Source: Mauremys mutica (lineage: Eukaryota > Chordata > Testudines > Geoemydidae). From it: a stretch of 64,000 nt of DNA. Numbering within the stretch: position 1 is the first letter of the stretch; every line of letters begins with the position of its first letter. The DNA lies in the NCBI RefSeq assembly GCF_020497125.1, contig NC_059073.1, positions 8,329,225 through 8,393,224 of the forward strand, read 5' to 3'. The notes under the pieces are model-generated. The model did not search any database and was not told the origin of the DNA. It saw only the letters and a list, made by a program, of their open reading frames with translations. Both the position numbers and the translations under genes were made by a program. Below, piece after piece: positions 47,346-57,300 of this stretch.

Positions 47346-48850
47346 CATCTCTGAATAGAAAGCAAGCAGCTGTCTAGGGTAATCTCTGTGCTGGGAATCA
47401 CACTGTGAAGGCAAAGTAGAAGCGGCTGAGTGATGTCTTGGCAGCTCAGCTTCCAAGGAAGAAGTTGCATGTTGGGAAGGCTTCCCTCAAGTGGAGCCAT
47501 TATGACATACCATCCTATTGTCCTGGCTGCACCCAGGGAGGTACCTTTGCTCTGACCTTCTTGATGCTCGGCTTTCTATTGGCACAGCCAAAAGGTAAAT
47601 GCCACCTTTCAGAAACAATGCAGGCTTCCTTCTCTGTTCCCAGAGCCCTGATCTGAAGATTCCTCTCCCCGTCACTGGCCCCACCTCATGTTCTACATGG
47701 CAGTGGAAATTTTTATTAGTGACATTTCTAGGATTACCATGAATTCCTGCGGTGGCAACGCCTGCTACGTAAACAAAAAATCCATTTTCTTCTCCAAAAA
47801 CCTTCTGTGCTTGAGCTGGGAAAGAAATATCCTGAAGGACGTGAGCATAACACGTTTGTATAGTGTGTGCTGACGGAAGTGACAGCCCAAATGGGAAGAA
47901 TAATAGACCTAGGGGATGCAACCTCTTGTGGACCACAGATGTGTTAGCCTAGCTGCCCCAGACAGGGGAAACAGGATTGCAAAGTATGTGTCATATCCCC
48001 TCCCTGCCCCCCTTCTATGCTAATCTGATAACAACTTACTACCTCCAAATGCTAGCGGAGCTGCCCCTTTGGCTCGACAGTGAGGATGCCATGGTGCTGA
48101 AGACTCTGGGTTTTATCCCCATTGACAATCTTAATGCTTGCATTTGTATAGTCACTTTCTAACTAAGATCCAAATTCCACCCTCTGCTGGAGTGGATGTG
48201 GGTCCTCCTGTCCATTGTGGTGTGGACATAATACTGATTCCCAAATATCAGAGATCTGATGGGATTCCCATATAGGATAAGCATTAAGGAGCAAAGGCTC
48301 CTGGTCTCTTCATAGCCAGAGAAGTCCCAAGCAGCAGGCCTGCTGTGGTTCTGTTCCATGGGGACAGAGGGTGAGAAAAGGCCAACCAGGAAAGTCCTAC
48401 CACCACAGGCCTGGGTGGGCCAGGGTAGCAGAGTGAGCATTGTCAGTGATCTACAGGAAACCACAAGCTGCACTGCGGAGAAGCCCCATTACAGCAGGTT
48501 CATCTAGCAAATGTAATCAAATAGGGAGGCAGCAGACCACAGGCTTCCCGCCAGGCGAGCGGTGGGCGGGGCGTCAGGGGGAGGAGGCCGAGCAGGGGCG
48601 GGGCCTCGAGGTGGAGGGCGGGTGGAGCAGGGGGCAGGGTCACGGTTTGGGCTCCAGGGCCCACAAAAGATTAGTCCAGCCCTCCAGGTGCTGCGCACCC
48701 CCTATTTCTTTTCGGTAGGTGCTTGACCCCAGACTACCATGGAATCGGTTTTTATGCAGCAGGCCCTGCCCGCTGAAAACTCTGTTTTGCAACCTGGCAC
48801 AGCCCAGAAAGCGTTGGGAACACAGAGCACTGTCATGTGCCAGGCCATTG
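47346..48850. other. Intergenic, weak signal-peptide-like stretch only
   Basis: 47543-47594 could encode an 18-residue hydrophobic segment ending at a GTAAAT donor, but lacks an ATG at its start. Frames at 47487-47936 (-) and 47688-47873 (+) are unrecognised. GC-rich at 48540-48660. Confidence 0.35.
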
Positions 48851-48854
48851 CCAT

Positions 48855-48972
48855 GTGATTCATTCTGGCCACTTGGAAAGATGCGCTGAGACCACTGCAC
48901 GCGTCACCGAGCAAACAGGAAGGGGACTTTTCAAAATTCCCAAGGAATTTAAGGGGTGGGGCTCACAGTTGG
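48855..48972. repeat. Second copy of the Harbinger 3' segment
   Basis: Matches 46932-47045 and is followed by unrelated sequence, so it is a solo fragment. Confidence 0.75.
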
Positions 48973-49104
48973 TCAAAGGAACTGTTGGTCACACTGGTTG
49001 ATTTCACCCATATAATTGTTACTGGGGCATTTGATGCACTGGTTGAGGTACCCCATGGGACGCAGGTAAACATCAGCTCAGGACTAAACAAAGACTGTGA
49101 ATGG

Positions 49105-49345
49105 CTTGCCAACTACAAAACCAGTTTCTCCTCCCTTGGTTTTCACACCTCAGCTGCTAGAACAGGGCCTCATCCTCCCTGACTGAACTAACCTCATTAT
49201 CTCTAGCCTGCTTCTTGCTTGCTTATATATACCTGCCCCTGGAAATTTCCACTACATGCATCTGACGAAGTGGGTATTCACCCACGAAAGCTCATGCTCC
49301 CAAACGTCTGTTAGTCTATAAGGTGCCACAAGACTCTTTGCTGCT
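49105..49345 (+). mobile_element. Penelope-like fragment with hammerhead-like core
   Basis: Runs from CTTGCCAACTACAAAACC to CAAGACTCTTTGCTGC. It contains CTGACGA (49262-49268), the stem GTGGGT/ACCCAC with an ATTC loop, and GAAA (49286-49289). The opposite-strand partner is at 63654-63890. Confidence 0.6.
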
Positions 49346-51157
49346 CTTATTGCTTGGGGCACCGTGACTGAGAGGTCAGGGACTCATTCTCCCTAGGAAG
49401 AAATATTACACACGTTGGTGTGCAAAACTTGACCCCTCTAGGGCCAGGTGTGGGAGAGGGAAAGAATGGCCTAAGCCATTTTAGCAGCATGTAAAGCAGC
49501 AGAGGACACAATGGGTGGTGTAGAATAGCTCACATAGACTTGAGAAATGCATGATATTCTAGTGCTTCTGTGAATAGTGGAGATGAATATTGTGTCTAGC
49601 ACACTGTAAATCTTTAGTTTTTTGCTTGCATAAACTAAGCAACAATAATTTCCATAATACGATGCTGGGATTGTCACGTCATGCTGAAGCCTAGAATGTC
49701 TGTTGAGTCAGTGTGAAGTGGCAGAAACAGCTACAAGCATGTGAGACAAAAGTCAGATCTGACAGGATAAGGGTGAAGGAAGACAGGTCTCTCAGTGCTA
49801 GTATAGTGAAGGCCCTTTTTACTATGAACTGAAAAGGGGTTAATTAGAGACACTTGACTCCAGTTAAGGCGTTGCCAGTGACCTTTCAAAACCCCTGTTC
49901 TGCTAAGAGAGCAAGAGGAGGTTGAAGAAATAAGTTGCAGCAGTGAGAAAAGGTTTCTTCTAGGTAGAGGGATGTTCTCCTCCCTCTCAGGAAAACACTG
50001 AGTTTACTTCTGTTTGGGGAAGAGTTGGGGACCGGAACCCAGCACCAACGTTCTGGTGGGCACAAGGAAATATGTTTCTTTTGCATTGTGGGTTTTCTTC
50101 CATAAGAGATCAACTCAGGACTGCCTTGTCAATGTTGTAAATAAACCAACGAGAAGAACTAAAAACCTCCAGGGTAGGACTGATTTACTCCAGGCCCCTG
50201 TGGTCCCAAAAGCAGAAGAAAGGCAGAGGCTGACGTGGTGAAAAAGATGCTTTGCCACACATGATGGGGAGCAATTTTTGTTCCCAGTATCATCAGGTTC
50301 AGTCATCACTGGTATTCGCAGTCTGTTCCCATATGTATTGCTGCAGGGAGGTGCGTGACTTTCTGAATGACACCTGTGCGACACAAGGGACTTTCAGACA
50401 GCGATTAGTAATAAGGGATGGGGTGGTAATTCCCTCTGCATATGACAAAGGGTCACAGAGTGAGGCTGGGTGGATTAAAAGGACAGTTGGTTAAACATGT
50501 AGCATTGTCAAGTCTTGATACTTTATTGCAAGTCTTGCAATATCAAGTTTCATGCTCAAAGGCCCAGCTCTCTGGGTCAGCTCAGTACATGCGAATCTCA
50601 GATTTCATTAAAAAAAAAAAAAGTTTCTCACCCTTATGATTGTAAAGGAAAGCCCGGAAATGTGAACCAAGAGCATCCTCACTCTTTGGGGCCTGACTCA
50701 TGCTCCTGAATACTTCAGGTTGGCAGAGCTGTCAGTGATCTATGAAGTTGTTAGCTGTGCTGCTAACAGGCTCGTGCAGTGCTTGGTTTCAGGGACAGGC
50801 TCACGGCAGTGGGGAAAGGCAGAGATACATTCTCAAGTTGGTCCCCCTCTGTGGTAGGGGGCTGGCATTCTGTGCTTTGTCCCTCTCACACGACTCAATG
50901 GGGACACTCACATGCCTCGAGCTAAGCACGTGCTTAAAGCTTTGCAGAATCGGGGCCAGAGTTCCCAACAACTTGCAGGATCCAGCCCAAAGGTAAGTTC
51001 TCGCCTACCTATGTACGTTCCAAGCTTGGCATCTGCCACCAGTGTGACACCTCCACAGAGTCACAACAGCAGCAACCCCCCTCTCTTACTTCCTTAGGGT
51101 TTTGGTTCTTTGTATTTAAAATGTGGCACCGTCAGGTGCAACTGCAGGAAAGACTAA
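49346..51157. other. Intergenic, no gene confirmed
   Basis: A possible decayed signal-peptide exon lies at 50742-50793 (MKLLAVLLTGSCSAWFQ), followed by GA where a GT donor would be expected. No Ly6 exon 2 or 3 recognised downstream. Confidence 0.35.
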
Positions 51158-51962
51158 GGGCTTGGCTACACTTGAGAGTTGCAGCGCTGGGAGTTTACAG
51201 CGCTGGTCATCCAGCTATGTAGGAACAGCGCTGGTGTGTGGCCACATTTGCAGCGCTGTTGGGAGTGATGCGTTATGGGCAGCTATCCCAGCGTTCAAGT
51301 GGCAGCAACGTGCTTTTCAAAAGAGGGGGGTGGGGTGGGGTGTAGTGTGACAGGGAGCGGGGGAGAGAGAGAGTGGATTTTTTGAGCCAACACTGTGTTA
51401 GCTTCCTGCCTTGCAAAATCAGAAAATGTTCCCGACCCCTTACTCTTAACTGCAAACAGCCTGCATCCAACGGACTCCCTTTCTCCCCTCTGCTCCCGCT
51501 GTTTCTCTGCCAAGCAAACACTCACTCCCTGCCTGCCTCATTTACAGGGGTTATCTCATTTGATTGTTCACAGTCAGGTACAGATTGATCACAGCAAACA
51601 GGAGCTGTGTTTGTTTTTTAGATAAGCAGCTCCCGGAGCACCGGAGCTCCAGAGCTCCGAGTTCACAACAAAACAAAGAGAGGCAGCATAACAAAACAAA
51701 GAGAGTAATTTAGTTAAAAGCATTCTGGGATATCTGCTAATACCCTGGAGGCCAATAACAGCGCTGGTGTGTGTCCACACTTGATGAGCAGCGCTGGATC
51801 ACCAGCACTGCACTCGCTACACCCCAAGCAAACCAGGTGTTCAGCCAGCGCTGCAGCCAGGGAGTTGCAGCACTGGATGTGCCTTGCAGGTGTGGACAGT
51901 TACTAAGTTGCAGCGCTAGAAAGCCTCCACCAGCGCTGCAACTCTCAAGTGTAGCCAAGCCC
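51158..51962. mobile_element. PIF/Harbinger MITE with 33-bp perfect TIRs
   Basis: Both ends read GGGCTTGGCTACACTTGAGA... inward and match perfectly over 33 bases. The element is flanked by TAA on each side (51155-51157, 51963-51965), the TWA target duplication of Harbinger. Rich in CAGCGCTG repeats. 805 bp, non-coding. Confidence 0.88.
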
Positions 51963-52044
51963 TAAGTGAGATTCTGTCTGCTGTGGCCACCAGTTGTCTT
52001 TACTGGATTTTTTTTTCACTGCCTGGTGGAGTTCCTCCAACTCT

Positions 52045-52201
52045 AGGGAGGGGATGAGATCTCCATCACTGGAGGTTTTTAAGAGCAGCTCAGACAAACA
52101 CCTGTCAGGGAGGGGCTGGTTATTACTTAGTCCTGGTTTGTGTGCAGGGGACTGGAGATGACCTATTGAGATCCCTTCCCGTCCTACACTCATATGATTC
52201 T
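52045..52201 (+). mobile_element. CR1 3' end fragment
   Basis: GATCTCCATCACTGGAGG..., then CTGGAGATGACCTATTGAG and CCTACACTCATATGATTCT, a decayed CR1 terminus. Confidence 0.65.
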
Positions 52202-54217
52202 CTCCCCATCATCTGACAGTGTCTGGTTAATGTTTATACCCCAAAGCCTTGTTCTAGCCAAGTACTTAAGCATATACTTAATTGTAAGGACACTGAGTAG
52301 CCTCCACCTGCTTAAAGTTAAGCATATGCCTGACAGCTTTGCTAGATTGCGGTGCAAATGGATCAATTTATTCCTTTAAAAAACAAAGTTTCTCTCAGGA
52401 TTTCATCTCATTTAGAATCCTTTGATGTCTTCAAGTAAATGTTAAGATACTGTGGCTAAGCAGTTCCAGTAAGTAGTAGTTGCAAGTCAAGAAAACCATT
52501 AGAAGCGGCAATAAATATACATTCAGAGACAATTCACAGCTATCTCACGGTCTGGGTTCAGACCACTGCAGGAGGCTCTGGTATTTAGATTACAGAACAC
52601 ATGCACAAATTCACAGGTTAGCCCCACTTCAAAACATGTTCCCTCAATACAGTCTTGGTGTAAAGTGCTCATTAGAGGAAAATGTTCACGGAATATACAG
52701 CAATCTTCCATTTACAAAGTACATAACGAGAACGGTTCCAAATATAAATACAATCAAATATCCAACAATCACAAAGAAAATTGCCCTGTTTGGTTACATG
52801 GGCAAAGGGGACCTGAATTCCCTGAGCCCTGCTCTAATGCAGGTTGCAACACCTGGGTCATATCTACGCTGGGACCATTTGTGTTTTTCTTGCCCCTCCA
52901 ATGGTGTGTACCAATAAAGGGAGACTGTAGCACTGAATGGGCTCCAATGTATTTACCGCTGCGTCCTCTAACCCTGATCTGAATCCTGTTTACAACTACA
53001 CTCCCAGTGGAGTGTTACAGTCCCGGTTTTCCCAAGTGCAGATACTCAAAGGCTTCATCTCAACTAGGATTTCAAGGTCTGTTGTTAGCTAAGACGTGAC
53101 ACGTTCTAATAGTCTAGTGTAGATATTAACATGTGCCATATACACTGCTTTGTCTACACTACGACCTATTAGAAGGCATCAGGAAAGCTCTCAGCTAGCA
53201 CCTTGAACCAGCACTCCTAGGACTTCGTGTAGGTCAGGATTTCAAGACACCGCACAACCCATTTGCAGCTACAGAGATAAGAAAAGCAGGGCCAGGGGAT
53301 ACTTTTCCTCTTCAAAGCACATCAGTGAATTACAGTAGTTCTCACCCCCACCCCTGGGAGGTAGCATCTCCCTTTCACAGCTGAGTAATCCAGGACACAG
53401 AGAGATTGGTCACACAGTAATTCAGTGGTACAGCCATGAGGGGAACACAGGAGGCTCCTGGTCCTAACCTACTTCTCCCAAATATGCTCGGAATAACCCT
53501 GGTGATCATATTCATTCTATCTAAAGATAGAGACAACATATGTATGTGGTGATGCCTTATTTACTAGCAAACACCAAGTTAGCCTCCCTGCCATGGCACT
53601 GATGTATTTCCTTCCAGACAAATCCTAGGATAGGGTTGTTATTAATGAATATGCGGCTGGGGTCAGGGTTTTTTAAATAGTGCTAGTGTTAATGACTGAA
53701 GGCGTGTGGAGGCAGGGCTACTGCAAAGGATTGTGGGTACAGTGGAGGCATCAGCACATCAGCCAGTGGGGGTGGATGTTTCAAATTCCTGGGGAGGAGG
53801 AGGAGGTCAGCTGTGCTGATGCCCCAGATCCCCTGCAGTTTGGGCTGTACCAAAGTTTTGTTTTCCTGATGTTACCAGTCTCTGGAAATAAATTTTTTAG
53901 TGAAAGCAAACTCCCTTCTAAAGACCAAAAGGTGCCACTCCCCACTGTGCTGGGCTCTAGGTGCTACCTAGCCACCACAGAGCTCAGCGTACCACTGAGA
54001 TCAGAGAGGGCTTTAACCAACATAATGGGGTTTCTGGGGGTCCTTTCCTAGCCAGCCGTTTGCCGTTTTCGTCTAGCAAGCTGACGGCAATCTGGATCAG
54101 TCTCTTATCCGCAGCGGCATGAGCAGGAAAGCTGATGAGAATACAGCACTTGGGTCTGTTTGGAGCACAGGTCTATTGCAGTCTGGAGAAAGACGGGCAG
54201 GGGAAAACAATGTCTGG
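52202..54217. other. Probable THEM6 3' UTR and downstream flank
   Basis: No coding exon recognised. A - strand AATAAA (complement TTTATT at 52367-52372) could end THEM6 but would give a 3' UTR of about 1.8 kb; uncertain. A MIR in antisense is at about 53345-53465. Confidence 0.35.
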
Positions 54218-54331
54218 TTACTCATCCTTGGTATTGATTCCTAGGCCGCTTTCAGCTCTTAGCTTCTGGCTGCTGGCTTCGTTGTAGCTGATCCAATGCT
54301 GCACCTCCTCTGGAAGTTCGGGGGAGTCCAC
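54218..54331 (-). CDS. THEM6: THEM6 exon 2
   Basis: 38 codons including TAA (complement at 54218-54220), after a GTTTCCTCCAG acceptor. The [11 protein letters not shown] block is characteristic of the family's C-terminus. Confidence 0.93.
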   Translation of the reverse strand: MDSPELPEEVQHWISYNEASSQKLRAESGLGINTKDE

Positions 54332-57300
54332 CTGGAGGAAACAGAGGCAGGATAGATTGGTTCAGGGTCCAAGTTTTACAGATTCCCTGCCAGCGTCACA
54401 TACAAGATAACTCAGTGGATCCCAAAATCAGCCTCAGCTCAGCAACATGCACCACTCCCCTTTCTGTCCATTATGTTTCCCTCAAGATTTTGGATATCAT
54501 AGAATGATAGGACTGGAAGGGACCGCGAGAGGTCATCTAGGCCAGTCCCCTGCACTCATGGCAGGACTAAGTATCAAGGACTAGTATATCCAGACCACTC
54601 TGATTTTGCGCCCTGTAAGACTGAAATAAATTCTTTAACAAAAGAACACTCCAGGGCTAAAAATCTTACCTATTTTCTACTTGCTGCTTGTGTTTCTTAA
54701 CTTTCCAACTCCCAAGCTAGGTCTGCTTTCCTCTCCTTACCAGTGATTGCAGCTCGAGTTACAACATACAGATGTGTTCTCTGGGTTACACAGCTCCACC
54801 TACCGTGAGCGTCTCCGGAATCCAGCCCTTCTCAGCCTGCATCTGCTGCTGGGCCTCAAGAAACACGGGCAGCGTTTCACAGCCTTTCTTTGCCAGGGTA
54901 GGAGCTGCAGCTACCACATGGCTTTAGTCCTATGGCAATAGTCCATTCTGGGCACAGTGCCATGGACAGAAGTGAGTTCAGTAGCCTCCGGTGCCTGGTG
55001 CTATGGGCCAGAATTTTTCAAAGCATAAGTAGAAGAGGTCTGGTTTTCAGAGGTGCTGAGCTCAGACAGCTCCCACTGATGGTCAGGGGGAGCTACAAAA
55101 ACCCAGCACCACGGAGAGTCAGCTCACTTCTGTTCAAGGGGCTGAATTCAGATTCTAGGGTCTGACTTGGGACACCCAAGCTTGGCAATTTTGGTCTGTT
55201 GTTTCTGTCGGCACCACACCGAGCTATCAACATCTTCAGCTGGTGAATACTGACTTCAATGCTCGTTCACACCAGCTGAAGATCTGGTACGATTTTTCTC
55301 TCACTAGCAGAGTGATACTAAGCTCATGTCATTTTTCTATTAACCCGTTACTAATAAATCCCCTTCATCTACCTTTAAAAGCACAAAAAAGGCAATAACT
55401 GAAACATTTCTCTTATAGAAAAGTCCTTTGCAATTGAATAGGGATTAAACCCATATGATTCTACAGCAACTGAATAAGTTTATACATAAATTCACATAAA
55501 AAACAACAGGATTTTATGGAGAACCGTAGCCTATTAACACTGTGAAACTGGCTTCAATTCCTTAAATTTTTAAGGAAAGATGAGTATTCTCTAAACCAGT
55601 GTTTCTCAAACTTTTGTCCTGGTGACCCCCTTCACATAGCAAACTTATGAGTGTGACCCCCCCCTTTTAAATTAAAAACACTTTTTGTGTGTTTAACACT
55701 ATTATAAATGCTGGAGGCAAAGTGGGGCTTGGGGGTGGAGGCTGACAGTTGTGACCCCCCCCATGTAATAACCTTGTGACCCCCCTGAGGGGGTCACGAC
55801 CCCCATTTTGAGACCCCTGCTCTAAACCCTCTACAACTTTCTGTAAGGGTGAAATTTATTTTTCCTTTAACAAGAATGTTGTCAGATTGAAAAAAACTAA
55901 ACAGAAAAAAAAAATCACACTCATCTGTAAATATGTCCCTACTCTTGTTGCAAAGCAACAGCCAAGATTCCTGGAACTGAGACATCAGTGAGAAATTCTT
56001 CTTTCTCTGTTGTTCACTGTGTGAATCTGGGCAGCACTTTGCACAGGATCGACTCCTTCCCCTATATAGTCAGGTAGTCAGTCCCCTCGGTTGTTTGCCC
56101 AGGTCTTTCACGCAGCAGCACGGGAGAAACTTCTGGACTGATATACCATTAAAAAAGAATCCACCACAATACAGAACACATGGGTCCCAGCCAGAGTGAT
56201 CAGATGTCCTGATTTTATAGAAACAGTCCCGATATTTGGGGCTTTGACTTACATAGGTGCCTATTATCCCTCACCCCCATCCCGATTTTTCACACTTGCT
56301 GTCTGGTCACCCTAGTCCCAGCTGATCACTACATTCCTCCACTTTTCCATCACTGACTGAAGGCGATAGGGCAGCGAGTCAGACCCACCGTATGCATTTA
56401 TAGACGGCCCAATTCTCACTTAACTAACTGTCCATACATCTACCGTAGGTATTTATCTGGCCCTGCAAGGGGGTTTACAAACCCCATACTGAGCATAGGC
56501 AGAATGGCAGGGAAGGCTTTCCCTGCTCCCAGGCAATCAGACTGAACACATCCTCGCCCAGCTGCCAGAATAGCCGGTCCAGGAGGCAGGCACCCACAGC
56601 TGCGATCCCTAAAGAAACAAGCCCAGCTCTAAAGGAGGGAGAACAGAGAGGAAAAGACCTGCAACAGCCCAATCCAGGCTGCCTCTAAGAAACTGACAAA
56701 GAGACAGAAGAAGACTGCAAATGCTAGAGTTTGAGGGCTGATGAAGGCAACCTAAATTGAGACTATGCACTAGTCTAATTGTAAGGGATCAGTTCAGACC
56801 CCCAGAGAGAATGCCCCAAGAGCAGTCAACAGCCCCCCTGTTAACATGGTATCTGAGCTTCTTACAACCTTTAATATATTTCCCTTCCCCTTACACCTGT
56901 GAGGTAAGACAGTGCTAATATCCCCATTGTACAGATGGGGAACTGAGACACAGAGAGACTGAGTGACACAAGGAGCCCATGCCAGAGCAGGGACTTGAGC
57001 CCAGGTTTTCCTTAGTCCCAGGTAAGCATGCAACCCACTGTGCCAGCTTCCCTCCATGCTTGCAGCTGTAGCTGACTGGCTATCCTGGCTGCTGTATTAC
57101 TCATACCATGCTTTGGTGCCCAGATATTTCCTGTCTTCTTTTGACGGATTAGCCCTATGACCACACTGCACCTTGCTGGCTTTCAAGACCCCCCCGGATG
57201 TACCTGGCTTTACCTTCTCCTGGCAGGGGTGCTGCTAATCACATGGTGTGAGCAGAGAGCATGACGCAGACAAAGCCGTGGTGGGCGCTGACAAAGTGCT

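Noticed and set aside
47487..47936. 149-codon - frame with an N-terminal hydrophobic run
   Set aside because: No recognised family and no conserved cysteine pattern; the opposite strand is also partly open.
50252..50494. CSHMYCC...LNDTC stretch, considered as Ly6 exon 3
   Set aside because: Spacing after the CC pair does not fit CC-x3/4-LCN, and there is no acceptor in the right phase.
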